A stretch of 64,000 nt of DNA from Schoenoplectus triqueter (taxonomy: Eukaryota > Streptophyta > Magnoliopsida > Poales > Cyperaceae), in contig CAXKVV010002172.1 in assembly GCA_964058805.1 (NCBI GenBank), positions 1 to 64,000 on the forward strand, given 5' to 3'. Of this stretch, positions 10,058 to 22,000 are shown one piece after another. How positions within the stretch are numbered: position 1 is the stretch's first letter; every line of letters begins with the position of its first letter. The notes below the pieces were generated by a model, which saw only the letters and a list, made by a program, of their open reading frames with translations, searched no databases and was not told where the DNA came from. The position numbers were made by a program, and so were the translations under genes.

Positions 10058-11146
10058 TGCCTATCATAAGATTTTTCCAATTAAAACTTTGATATGAACA
10101 TTCTATGATGCTAATTTTGCACAAAACATAAGGAATATGTGTTAAAAACTGCAGTTTAAACAAGTTGTTTGAGATTTTCAAAATTTTTGGCCGCTTAGCT
10201 ACTCATAATTTCATGAAAATTAATATAATTACTCCTAATTATGACTATTATGAGGTTGTCCAATTAACACTTCGAAATGAATATCCTACGATACTAATTT
10301 TTCATAAAACATAAGTAAGATATATTAGAAACTGTTGTTCAAACGAGTTGTTTAAGATTTTTAACATTTTTGCCTCATGCTACACATAATTTCATGAAAA
10401 TTAATACAATTACTTTCAACTATGCCTATTAGAAGATTATCTAATTAACACATCGATATGAACGTTCAACGACACTAATTTTGTGTAAAAAATAAGTAAG
10501 ATGCATTAAAATGTTGTTTAAAGAAGTTGTTTGACTTTTTTTTAATTTTTGGCTGATCAAATACTCAAAATTTCTTGCAAATTAATAAATTTACTCCTAA
10601 TTATGCCTATTAGAAGATTGTCCAATTAACACTTCGATATTAATATCCTACGAGACTATTTTTTCGTAAAACTTAAGTAAGATACATTACAAACTACTGT
10701 TTAACCAAGTTGTTTAAGATTTACAACATTCATTGACCATTACTACTTATAATTCCGTAAAAATTAATATAATTACTCCTAATTATACCTGTTAGGAGAT
10801 TATCCAATTAAAATTTCAATATGAATATTCTACGACACACTAATTTTGCACAAAACATAAGTAAGATGCATTAAACACAGCTGTTTAAACATGTTGATTG
10901 AGCTTTTAAAATATTTTATCCGCGTAACTGCATATAATTTCATGCAAATTAATATAATTACTTCTAATTATGCATATTATAATACTATCAAATTAAAATA
11001 TCGATATGACTATTCTATGACACTTATTTTACATAAAACATAAGTAAGATGCATTAAAAACTGCTATTTAAATAAGTTGTTTGACTTTTTTTAAAAATTT
11101 GGCCGCATACATACACATAATTTCGTGAAAATTAATGTGATTACTC
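10058..11146. repeat. Satellite B, 183-bp array, left edge segment
   Basis: About six monomers of the AT-rich satellite lie between the transition zone and the retrotransposon. They are more diverged than those further right, and the order is irregular: units starting near 10058 (A-like), 10240 (B-like), 10424 (C'-like), 10605, 10786 (chimeric) and 10968 (C-like). The last is cut by the retrotransposon in its TTAATGTGATTACTC stretch and continues at 15926. Greater divergence at the array edge fits reduced homogenisation there. Confidence 0.88.
11142..11146. repeat. Target site duplication TACTC, left
   Basis: TACTC lies directly before the TG of the left LTR and again directly after the CA of the right LTR. 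Removing the element and one copy restores the satellite sequence GTGATTACTCTTAATTAT, which is seen intact in dozens of other monomers. Confidence 0.96.
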
Positions 11147-11808
11147 TGATAGCGTTCGAGCTATGAATCGTCCAAGGACACGCACACATTCAACGATAAA
11201 ATCACAACTGGAGGATACTCTCAACTCACAGCAGGATAAAAGAGGAGATAAACTCAACTCAAGATAAACTTTTTCATAATAATTCAACAAGTCCGTTTAC
11301 ATTCAGAAATTAGGCTTTATATAGCCATGCAACTCAACTCTAGAAACTTCCTACTATTTAATAACTCCTTAACTATTTTTGTAAATATCAAAACACAATA
11401 AAAACAACATTAACTACTACTGTTAATTCCAAAATATAATTAAAACATAGAAAGACTCAAAGACAAGTTCCAAGAAACTAAATGCTGGCTGGCTCATCAG
11501 TAACCACGCTCACTTGATATGAGGTTTTGACCAAGAAAACTCTGAAATCTGGAGAAACTCAAAACACAAAAAAGATAGTCCATTTCATCATCTGATCACA
11601 GAAATTTGAATCACCCAAATCCGAGTTATTATGAGAGAGTTATGCCCACAATACTGGCCCAGTACGAATCTGTCCAGAGAGCTGCTGTTTCGTAAATTAA
11701 TTGTAAATATGACTTGGGCCTGGTTTTTCAAACTGAGAACTGGTCCAGAACTTGCTTCCTTGGTCATGATTGTTCACCTGTAGACCTGCCATGATTTGAT
11801 CGCCATCA
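11147..11808 (-). repeat. 3' LTR of the retrotransposon
   Basis: This 662-bp LTR begins TGATAGCG and ends CGCCATCA on the plus strand, so the ends form a short imperfect inverted repeat. It has the same length as the right LTR. By eye I count about 13 substitutions between them, mostly in the middle third (for example GATATGAGG here against GACACGAGG on the right), and no indels. The pol reading frame runs about 110 bases into this LTR before a stop at 11697. Confidence 0.96.
11315..11324 (-). promoter_or_regulatory. TATA box in the 3' LTR
   Basis: The minus strand reads CTATATAAAG, a good match to the plant TATA consensus. It is the copy equivalent to the one at 15427-15436. In this LTR it would drive transcription out of the element into the neighbouring satellite to the left. 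Confidence 0.6.
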
Positions 11809-12242
11809 TTCTCCCCCGGTTGAAAAGAACTCGCCCACGAGTTCGGCTCATTTTCGCCATCCTTCATCATTTTAAGCCAATAGAAACGGTCTTGGAGTAA
11901 TGCGCCAGTTTTATCTTGCCCAAAATGACCACTTAACCCACCATCATGATCCTCCTTAATGATCTGCCACCTCAAAGAATAATTTGATATGCACAAACGG
12001 TTGCCATAGAAAAGATATCCATCATTCACCATAAATTCTTTATATGGCCCTTTTACACATTCATCTTTAATCTTGCCAAAGAACTCATCATCAACATACA
12101 ACTCCTTAATCACTTCAAACCCAAGAACATTTACCTTCATTGTGGTCAGCAAAGAATGCCGCCTACTTAAAGCATCTGTCACCTGATTTGAAGCGTCACT
12201 TTTATGCTTGATGTGGAATGTCCTTGTAAAAATTTCACCCAC
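11697..12242 (-). pseudogene. Retrotransposon pol remnant: end of RNase H, integrase zinc-binding domain, fused to the pol C-terminus
   Basis: This frame continues pol after a frameshift at about 12210-12225. It starts with the end of RNase H ([20 protein letters not shown], containing the last catalytic Asp). It then has the integrase N-terminal HHCC region (HDGGLSGHFGQDKT and RFYWLKMMKD). Immediately after KMMKD, at about 11859, the protein jumps to NSWASSFQPGENDGD, which resembles the extreme C-terminus of plant gypsy polyproteins. The two Cys of the HHCC motif, the whole DDE catalytic core and any chromodomain or CR motif are therefore missing through an internal deletion. The frame then crosses the polypurine tract into the 3' LTR and ends at 11697. 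The nominal start has no meaning, because translation would come from upstream. Confidence 0.88.
11809..11817 (-). promoter_or_regulatory. Polypurine tract
   Basis: The minus strand reads GGGGGAGAA directly against the TGATGG start of the 3' LTR. This is the expected primer site for plus-strand DNA synthesis in reverse transcription. It also lies inside the open frame, encoding part of FQPGEND. Confidence 0.85.
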
Positions 12243-12844
12243 CTTGCATGTCTTTGTTTGAGCTTGTGCTGCCCATTTATGAACTTCAGCGCCTCATGGT
12301 CGGAGTAGAGAATGAACTCCTTGGAAATGAGGTAGTGTCTCCAATGCCCAAGAGCTCGGACAATTGCATAGAACTCCTTGTCATATGTAGTGTAGTTCTT
12401 ACGTGAATCTGAAAGCTTTTCATTAAAGAAGGCAATAGGTCGACCTTCTTGATTGAGAACCGCACCAATGCCGACACCAGATGCATCACATTCAAGCTCA
12501 AAAATATTCTCAAAATTGGGCAAAGTAAGAATTGAGGCTGTTGTCATCTTCTCCTTGATGAGCTGAAAGCTCTTTTCAGCTTCCTTTGTCCATTTGAATA
12601 CTCCTCCTTTCAAGCACTCGGTGATTGGAGAGACAAGAGTGCTGAAATCTCGAATGAACCGGCGATAGAATGAGGTCAGTCCATGAAAACTCCTCACATC
12701 GTGAATGTTGGTTGGTGTTGGCCATGAAACAATTGCATCCACCTTAGAATGATCAACATGAATACACTCAGCTGAAACCACATAGCCTAGAAACACCAAG
12801 TTGCTGGTTAGGAACTCGCACTTCTTGAGGTTGATGTAGAGTTT
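12182..12844 (-). pseudogene. Retrotransposon pol remnant: RT C-terminal part and RNase H
   Basis: This segment lies in the same frame as the gag-pol segment to its right and is separated from it by one TAG codon at 12845-12847. It reads [20 protein letters not shown], the usual continuation of Ty3/gypsy RT after the YFDD palm. The connection region follows ([20 protein letters not shown]), then RNase H with catalytic residues in [16 protein letters not shown] and LYSDHEALK. The frame continues to [10 protein letters not shown] and then runs out of register, ending at 12179. Sequence similarity resumes in the next frame with [10 protein letters not shown], so a small indel at about 12210-12225 separates RNase H from its last catalytic Asp. 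Confidence 0.9.
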
Positions 12845-15232
12845 CTATTCAGCTAGCACTTCAAAGACTTGGCGAAGGTGTTCCAAATGCTCTTCTTTAC
12901 CCGTGCTATACACGAGTATGTCATCAAAATAGACCACCACAAATCTGCCAATAAAAGACTTAAACACCAAATTCATTAGTCTCATAAAAGTACTAGGAGC
13001 ATTAGAGAGTCCGAATGGCATCACCAACCACTCAAACAATCCATCACGGGTCTTAAATGCCGTCTTCCATTCATCACCAGGTCTCATACGAATCTGATGA
13101 TACCCACTTCTAAGATCAATCTTTGAAAACACACTAGCACCATGGAGCTGATCTAGCATGTCATCTAGACGAGGAATAGGGAAGCGATACTTGATAGTAA
13201 TCTTGTTGACCGCTCTACTATCCACACACATGCGAAAAGAACCATCTTTCTTTGGCACAAGCAAGGCTGGAACTGCACAAGGACTCATGCTTTCACGCAC
13301 CAAACCCTTGCTCAACAACTCATCTACTTGCCGCTGCAACTCAGCATTTTCTGTTGGGTTCATTCGGTAGGCTGCTTTGTTTGGGAAAACTGCACCAGGA
13401 ACAAAATCTATGCAGTGTTGCACACTCCTCATTGGAGGTAAACCTGCTGGAATTTCATCTGGAACAAGGTTCTGAAATTGTTCAAGTAAAGGTACCACTG
13501 GTCCGGGTATTAGAGTACTTCTGTCACCCTTAACTTCTTTCACCACCAATGCAAAGGTTATTTGGGATTCTTCAAAAATTTCAGTAAATTCAGATTTTGA
13601 GAGAACGAAATTGCTATCCTTGAGGGATGGTTTAGATTTCATTTCCATTCTAGAAGGACCCAAAGTAATCTTAGCACCATTCAGCTCAAAAAAATAAGTG
13701 TTTTTAAAACCATCATGGTGTACCTTTCTATCAAACTGCCAAGGCCTCCCCAAAAGTAAATGACAAGCATCCATAGGAACTACATCACACCATACCTCAT
13801 CTCGGTACTTCTCACCAATAAAAAAATTAACCAAACAACGCTGGTCAACTTGCACACATTTACCCTTTTCCAACCAAGAGAGTTTGTACGGTTTTGGGTG
13901 CTTTTCAGTTTTAAGCGGCAACTTTTGTACCATAATTTCAGAAACAACATTCTCACAACTCTCGCTATCAATGATAACATCGCATACCTTCCCATGAGAG
14001 GTGCATCGTGTATGGAAGATATTGTTACGGAGCCACACATCATCTTGAACGGGACTGGAATTCAGCACACGCCTAATCACCAACATCTCACCCGTATCTC
14101 CATAAATGACATCCTCCTCATCTGCTGCCTCATCAAACACGGGTGGAGAATCAAAATCTGTTTGCTCCTCTTCTAGGGGTTCTTCAACAATGGTAAATAC
14201 CCGCTGATTTGGGCACTCGGACATGATGTGACCGTACCCTTTACACCGATAGCATTGAACAGCTTTAGGGGCTGGTTTAGAGGGTCCTGCGGTTGCGGTT
14301 TTGGCTGAAAATTTGGCCACAGCACTTGATGTTGGTTTGGCTGATTGCGTACTGCTCCCATGGCTTGTTGGATAGCCTCGATTGAGAACTCGGCTACCAC
14401 CAAAGCTCGTTGTTTTTCTGACTTCTTTCTCCTTGAGTTGTTTTTCAACTTTTGTGGCAAGCTTAAAAACATCATGATAAGAGATAAAGGGTTGTAAAGT
14501 TACCACATCATGAATCTCCTTGCGAAGGCCACGAAGATATCGTGCAATGGTTTGTTCTTCGGGCTCAACAACGCCACACTTCAACATGAGGTGATCAAGT
14601 TCCTCAGTGTAATCTGCCACGGTTTTATCACCTTGAACAAAACCATGAAGTTGAAGAAAGGCCTCTTGCAAGTACTCTTCCGGCAGAAACTTCTTTCGCA
14701 ACTCTTTCACCATCTTTTCCCATGTTCTGATTTTTTGCTTACCCTCACGGGCTCGCTTCATTTTCAACTGCTCCCACCAAATAGATGCATGCTTCTTCAA
14801 TTTGATGGCAACAATCTTCACCTTCTCTTCCTCAGGGACATCTTGGTACTCAAAGACACGTTCAACCGTATTGAGCCAATCTATGAACTCATCGGGTTGT
14901 ATGCGCCCTTCGTACACCGGAATATCCGCTTTTAGATCAAAAGCCCGTCGAAATTGCTGGTTCCTTCGGGTGTGATTTTGATGGAGAGCCTCTTCATCAC
15001 TGGACACCAAGGTGTGGTTGTCGTGGAAGGGGTTGAACTCCGCATCATCGTCACCATAAGTTTCGCCATCTGAGCCACGATAGGAATCATCGCGGTTGTT
15101 CCCAGCGGCCTCCACGCGCGCTAGACGCTCTTGGAGTTGTTGCACATGCTGCCTCAACTCGTTCAACTCAATATCTCGATCGGCTTGCTGGTTGCCTTCA
15201 GGAGGATTGACACGAGCACTACGTCGCACCAT
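12845..15232 (-). pseudogene. Retrotransposon gag-protease-RT polyprotein, 5' part
   Basis: This is a 795-residue open frame from the ATG at 15232 to a premature TAG at 12845. The frame is open further upstream, but that part only translates the PBS and LTR. A charged, probably coiled-coil stretch lies at residues about 19-43 ([20 protein letters not shown]). The gag core follows at about 95-220, with the WLNTVERVF and IWWEQLK motifs. A CCHC zinc knuckle is at about 327-340 ([14 protein letters not shown]). The aspartic protease is at about 418-500, with [14 protein letters not shown] and LLLGRPW. RT begins at about 600, with [44 protein letters not shown] and the catalytic [11 protein letters not shown] (YFDD about 768-771). 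The protease has DSE where the family has DSG or DTG, a substitution of an essential residue. Gag and pol are in one frame. Confidence 0.93.
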
Positions 15233-15244
15233 CCTTCGCCTGCT

Positions 15245-15256
15245 GCTCTGATACCA
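15245..15256 (-). promoter_or_regulatory. Primer-binding site for initiator methionine tRNA
   Basis: The minus strand reads TGGTATCAGAGC two bases inside the 5' LTR. This is complementary to the 3' end of plant initiator-Met tRNA and is the commonest PBS in plant LTR retrotransposons. Confidence 0.93.
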
Positions 15257-15258
15257 AC

Positions 15259-15920
15259 TGATAGCGTTCGAGCTATGAATCGTCCAAGGACACGCACACA
15301 TTCAACGATAAAATCACAACTGGAGGATACTCTCAACTCACAGCAGGATAAAAGAGGAGATAAACTCAACTCAAGATAAACTTTTTCATAATAATTCAAC
15401 AAGTCCGTTTACATTCAGAAATTAGGCTTTATATAGCCATACAACTCAACTCTAGAAACTTCCTACTATTTAATAACTCCTTAACTATTTTTGTAAATAT
15501 CAAAACACAATAAAAACAACATTAACTACTACTGCTAATTCCAAAATATAATTAAAACATAGAAAGACTCAAAGACAAGTTCCAAGAAACTAAATGCTGG
15601 CTGGCTCCTCAGTAACCACGCTCACTTGACACGAGGTTTTGACCACGAAAACTCTGGAATCTGGAGAAACTCAAAACCCAAAAAAGATAGTCCATTTTAT
15701 CATCTGATCACAGAAATTTGAATCACCCAAATCCGAGTTATTATGAGAGAGTTATGCCCAAAATGCTGGCCCAGTATGAATCTGTCCAGAGAGCTGCTGT
15801 TTCGTAAATTAATTGTAAATATGACTTGGGCCTGGTTCTTCAAACTGAGAACTGGTCCAGAACTTGCTTCCTTGGTCATGATTGTTCACCTGTAGACCTG
15901 CCATGATTTGATCGCCATCA
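15259..15920 (-). repeat. 5' LTR of the retrotransposon
   Basis: This is the 662-bp LTR upstream of gag on the minus strand, flanked by the PBS on the inner side and the TACTC duplication on the outer side. The sequence matches the left LTR apart from about 13 substitutions. From the TATA box, U3 would be about 480 bp, with a short R-U5 of about 150 bp. Confidence 0.96.
15427..15436 (-). promoter_or_regulatory. TATA box of the 5' LTR promoter
   Basis: CTATATAAAG on the minus strand is placed about 170 bases before the end of the LTR, where a U3 promoter is expected. Transcription would start near 15400 and read leftward into gag. It is intact in both LTRs. Confidence 0.7.
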
Positions 15921-15925
15921 TACTC
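15921..15925. repeat. Target site duplication TACTC, right
   Basis: This is the second copy of the 5-bp duplication made on insertion. It is followed by TTAATTATACCTATT, the expected continuation of the interrupted satellite monomer. Confidence 0.96.
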
Positions 15926-15979
15926 TTAATTATACCTATTCTAAGATTGTCCAATTAACACTTCGATATGAATATCCGA

Positions 15980-16000
15980 CGACACTAATTCAAACAAGTT
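15980..16000. other. Short deletion in the first monomer right of the retrotransposon
   Basis: At about 15990 the D monomer reads GACACTAATTCAAACAAG. Other D monomers have about 41 more bases between CACTAATT and AAACAAG, the stretch with TTTCGTAAAACATAAGTAAA. The loss is not at the insertion site itself, which is 65 bases away. Confidence 0.8.
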
Positions 16001-19000
16001 ATTTCAGTTTTTCAAAAATTTTGGCCGCATAACTACAAATAATTTCATGCAAATTAATATAATCACTCCTAATTATACCTATTATAAGATTTTCCAATTA
16101 AAACTTTAATATGAATATTCTATGATGCTAATTTTACACAAAACATAAGGAATATGTGTTAAAAACTGTTGTTTAAACAAGTTATTTGAGATTTTCAAAA
16201 ATTTTGGCCGCCTAGCTACTCATAATTTCGTGAAAATTAATATAATTACTTCTAATTATGTCTATTACGAGGTTGTCCAATTAACACATCGAAATGAATA
16301 TCCTACGATATAAATTTTTCATAAAACATAAGTAAGGTATATTAGCAACTGCTGTTCAAACGAGTTGTTTAAGGTTTTTAACATTTTTTACCTCATAACT
16401 ACACATAATTTTGTTAAAAAAAATATATAATTACTCCTAACAATGCCTATTAGAAGATTATCCAATTAACACATCGATATGAACGTTCAACGACACTAAT
16501 TTTGCACAAAACATAAGTAAGATGCATTAAAAACTGCTATTTAAACAAGTTGTTTGACTTTTTTAAAATTTTTGGCCGCATACATACACATAATTTCGTG
16601 AAAATTAATGTGATTACTCTTAATTATGCCTATTATAAGATTGTCCAATTAACACTTCGATATGAATATCCCACGACACTAATTTTTGGTAAAACATAAG
16701 TAAAATACATTAGAAACTACTGTTTAAACAAGTTATTTTAGTTTTTCAATATTTTTGGCCGCATAACTACAAATAATTTCGTACAAATTAATATAATCAC
16801 TCCAAATTATGCCTATTATAAAATTTTCCAATTAAAACTTTGATATGAACATTCTATGATGCTAATTTTTACACAAAACAGAAGGAATATGTGTTAAAAA
16901 CTGCTGTTTAAACAAGTTGTTTGAGATTTTCAAAATTTTTGGCCGCCTAGCTACTCATAATTTCGTGAAAATTAATATAATTACTCCTAATTATGCCTAT
17001 TAAGAGGTTGTCCAATTATCACATCGAAATGAATATCCTACGATACTAATTATTCGTAAAACATAAGTAAGGTATATTAGAAACTGCTGTTCAAACGAGT
17101 TGTTTAAGGTTTTTAACATTTTTTACCTCATAACTATACATAATTTCATGAAAATTAATATAATTATTCCTAACAACGCCTATTAGAAGATTATCCAACT
17201 AACACATCGATATGACCGTTCAACGACACTAATTTTGCACAAAACATAAGTAGGATGCATTAAAAACTGCTATTTAAACAAGTTGTTTGACTTTTTTAAA
17301 ATTTTTGGCCGCATACATACACATAATTTCGTAAAAATTAATGTGATTACTCTTAATTATGCCTATTGTAAGATTGTCCAATTAACACTTCGATATGAAT
17401 ATCCCACGACATGAATTTTTCGTAAAACATAAATAAAATACATTAGAAACTACTGTTTAAACAAGTTATTTCAGTTTTTCAATATTTTTCGCCGCATAAC
17501 TACAAATAATTTCGTGCAAATTAATATAATCACTCCAAATTATGCCTATTATAAAATTTTCCAATTAAAACTTTGATATGAACATTCTATGATGCTAATT
17601 TTGCACAAAACAGAAGGAATTTGTGTTAAAAACTGCTGTTTAAACAAGTTGTTTGAGATTTTCAAAATTTTTGGCCGCCTAGCTACTCATAATTTCGTTT
17701 AAATTAATATAATTACTCCTAATTATGCCTATTATGAGGTTGTCTAATTATCACATCGAAATGAATATCCTACGATACTAATTTTTCGTAAAACATAAGT
17801 AAGGTATATTAGAAATTGCTGTTCAAACGAGTTGTTTAAGGTTTTTAACATTTTTTACCTCATAACTACACATAATTTCGTGAAAATTAATATAATTACT
17901 CCTAACAATGCCTATTAGAAGATTATCCAATTAACACATCGATATGAACGTTCAACGACACTAATTTTGCACAAAACATAAGTAAGATGCATTAAAAACT
18001 GCTATTTAAACAAGTTGTTTGACTTTTTTAAAAATTTTTGCCGCATAGATACATATAATTTCGTGAAATTAATGTGATTACTCTTCATTATGCCTATTGT
18101 AAGATTGTCCAATTAACACTTCGATATGAATATCACACGACACTATTTTTTTGTAAAACATAAGTAAAATACATTAGAAACTACTGTTTAAATAAGTTAT
18201 TTCAGTTTTTCAATATTTTTGGCCGCATAACTACAAATAATTTCGTGCAAATTAATATAATCACTCCTAATTATGCCTATTATAAGATTTTCCAATTAAA
18301 ACTTTGATATGAACATTCTATGATGCTAATTTTGCACAAAACATAAGGTATATGTGTTAAAAACTGCTGTTTAAACAAGTTGTTTGAGATTTTCAAAATT
18401 TTTGGCCGCCTAGCTACTCATAATTTCGTAAAAATTAATATAATTACTCCTAATTATGCCTATTATGAGGTTGTCCAATTAACACATCGAAATGAATATC
18501 CTACGATACTAATTTTTCATAAAACATAAGTAAGGTATATTACAAACTGCTGTTCAAACGAGTTGTTTAAGATTTTTAACATTTTTTACCTCATAACTGC
18601 ATACAATTTCATACAAATTAATATAATTACTCCTAATTATGCATATTATAATACTATCGAATTAAAATATCGATATGAATATTCTATGACACTTATTTTA
18701 CACAAAACATAAGTAAGATGCATTAAAACTGCTATTTAAACAAGTTGTTTGACTTTTTTAAAATTTTTGGCCGCATAAATACACATAATTTCATGAAAAT
18801 TAATGTGATTACTCTTAATTATGTCTATTGTAAGATTGTCCAATTAACACTTCGATATGAATATCCCACGACACTAATTTTTCATAAAACATGAGTAAAA
18901 TACATTAGAAACTACTGTTTCAACAAGTTATTTCAGTTTTTCAATATTTTTGGCCGCATAACTACAAATAATTTCGTGCAAATTAATATAATCACTCCAA

Positions 19001-22000
19001 TTATGCCTATTATAAAATTTTCCAATTAAAACTTTGATATGAACATTCTATGATGCTAATTTTGCACAAAACAGAAGGAATATGTGTTAAAAACTGCTGT
19101 TTAAACAAGTTGTTTGAGATTTTCAAAATTTTTGGCCGCCTAGCTACTCATAATTTCGTGAAAATTAATATAATTACTCCTAATTATGCCTATTATGAGG
19201 TTGTCCAATTATCACATCGAAATGAATATCCTACGATACTAATTTTTCATAAAACATAAGTAAGGTATATTAGAAACTGCTGTTCAAACGAGTTGTTTAA
19301 GGTTTTTAATATTTTTTTACTCATAACTACACATAATTTCGTGAAAATTAATATAATTACTCCTAACAATGCCTATTAGAAGATTATCCAATTAACACAT
19401 CGATATGAACGTTCAACGACACTAATTTTGCACAAAACATAAGTAAGATGCATTAAAAACTGCTATTTAAACAAGTTATTTGACTTTTTTTAAATTTTTG
19501 GCCGCATAAATACACATAATTTCATGAAAATTAATGTGATTACTCTTAATTATGCCTATTATAAGATTGTCCATTTAACACTTCGATATGAATATCCCAC
19601 GACACTAATTTTTCATAAAACATAAGTAAAATACATTAGCAACTACTGTTTAAACAAGTTATTTCAGTTTTTTAATATTTTTGGCCGCATAACTACAAAT
19701 AATTTCGTGTAAATTAATATAATCACTCCAAATTATGCCTATTATAAAATTTTCCAATTAAAACTTTGATATGAACATTCTATGATGCTAATTTTGCACA
19801 AAACAGATGGAATATGTGTTAAAAACTGCTGTTTGAACAAGTTGTTTGAGATTTTCAAAAAATTTGGCCGCCTAGCTACTCATAATTTCGTCAAAATTAA
19901 TATAAATACTCCTAATTATGCCTATTATGAGGTTGTCCAATTAACACATCAAAATGAATATCCTACTATACTAACTTTTCATAAAACATAAGTAAGGTAT
20001 ATTAAAAACTGCTGTTTAAATGAGTTGGTTAAGATTTTTAACATTTTTTACCTCATAACTGCATACAATTTCATGCAAATTAATATAATTACTCCTAATT
20101 TTGCATATTATAATACTATCGAATTAAAATATCAATATGAATATTCTATGACACTTATTTTACACAAAACATAAGTAAGATGCATTAAAAACTGTTATTT
20201 AAACAAGTTGTTTGACTTTTTTAAAAATTTTGGCCGCATAAATACACATAATTTCGTGAAAATTAATGTGATTACTCTTAATTATGTCTATTGTAAGATT
20301 GTCCAATTAACACTTCGATATGAATATCAAACGACACTAATTTTTCATAAAACATAAGTAAAATACATTAGAAACTACTGTTTAAACAAGTTATTTCAGT
20401 TTTTCAATATTTTTGGCCGCATAACTACAAATAATTTCGTGCAAATTAATATAATCACTCCAAATTCTACCTATTATAAAATTTTCCAATTAAAACTTTG
20501 ATATGAACATTCTATGATGCTAATTTTGCACAAAACAGAAGGAATATGTGTTAAAAACTGCTGTTTAAACAAGTTGTTTGAGATTTTCAAAATTTTTGGC
20601 CGCCTAGCTACTCATAATTTCGTGAAAATTAATATAATTACTCCTAATTATGTCTATTATGAGGTTGTCCAATTATCACATCGAAATGAATATCCTACGA
20701 TACTAATTTTTCATAAAACATAAGTAAGGTATATTAGAAACTGTTGTTCAAACGAGTTGTTTAAGGTTTTTAACATTTGTTACCTCATAACTACACATAA
20801 TTTCGTGAAAATTAATATAATTACTCCTAACAATGCCTATTAGAAGATTATCCAATTAACACATCGATATGAACGTTCAACGACACTAATTTTGCACAAA
20901 ACATAAGTAAGATGCATTAAAAACTGCTATTTAAACAAGTTGTTTGACTTTTTTAAAAAATTTTGCCGCATAAATTCACATAATTTCGTGAAAATTAATG
21001 TGATTACTCTTAATTATGCTTATTGTAAGATTGTCCAATTAACACTTCAATATGAATATCCCACGACACTAATTTTTCGTAAAACATAAGAAAAATAAAT
21101 TAGCAACTACTGTCTAAACAAGTTATTTCAGTTTTTCAATATTTTTGGCCGCATAACTACAAATAATTTCGTGCAAATTAATATAATCACTCCTAATTAT
21201 GCCTATTATAAGATTTTCCTATTAAAACTTTGATATGAACATTCTATGATGCTAATTTTGCACAAAACATAATGAATATATGTTAAAAACTGCTGTTTAA
21301 ACAAGTTGTTTGAGATTTTCAAAAATTTTGGCCGCCTAGCTACTCATAATTTCGTCAAAATTAATATAATTACTCCTAATTATGCCTATTATGAGGATGT
21401 CCAATTATCACATCGAAATGAATATCCTACGATACTAATCTTTCATAAAACATAAGTAAGGTATATTACAAACTGCTGTTCAAACGAGTTGTTTAAGATT
21501 TTTAACATTTTTTACCTCATAACTGCCTACAATTTCATGCAAATTAATATAATTACTCCTAATTATGCATATTATAATACTATCGAATTAAAATATCGAT
21601 ATGAATATTCTATGACACTTATTTTACACAAAACATAAGTAAGATGCATCAAAAACTGCTATTTAAACAAGTTGTTTGACTTTTTTAAAATTGTTGGCCG
21701 CATAAATACACATAATTTCATAAAAATTAATGTGATTACTCTTAATTATGCCTATTGTAAGATTGTCCAATTAACACTTCGATATGAATATCACATCACA
21801 CTATTTTTTTGTAAAACATAAGTAAAATACATTAGCAACTACTGTTTAAACAAGTTATTTCAGTTTTTCAATATTTTTGGCCACATAACTACAAATAATT
21901 TCGTGCAAATTAATATAATCACTCCTAATTATGCCTATTATAAGATTTTCCTATTAAAACATTGATATGAACATTCTATGATGCTAATTTTGCACAAAAC

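Larger units (their letters stand above)
11147..15920 (-). mobile_element. Ty3/gypsy LTR retrotransposon, internally deleted
   Basis: A 4,774-bp element is inserted in satellite B in minus orientation. The order along the minus strand is 5' LTR (15920-15259), tRNA primer-binding site, gag with CCHC zinc knuckle, protease, reverse transcriptase, RNase H, start of integrase, polypurine tract, 3' LTR (11808-11147). RT and RNase H lie before integrase, which defines Ty3/gypsy. Sequence style (the RT motifs, the initiator-Met PBS, and a reading frame that runs on into the 3' LTR) suggests a CRM- or Reina-like chromovirus. The chromodomain or CR-motif region that would settle this is deleted. The internal region is only 3,450 bp, well short of a full element. 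Everything needed in cis is present, but the proteins are broken, so it is at best non-autonomous. Confidence 0.96.

Noticed and set aside
13158..14935. Plus-strand open frames over the retrotransposon (70-141 codons)
   Set aside because: They are antisense shadows of the gag-pol frame and show no recognisable domain.
11147..15920. Two nested or tandem retrotransposons
   Set aside because: There is only one pair of LTRs of equal length, one target duplication, one PBS and one PPT. The irregular pol is explained by a stop, a frameshift and one deletion.
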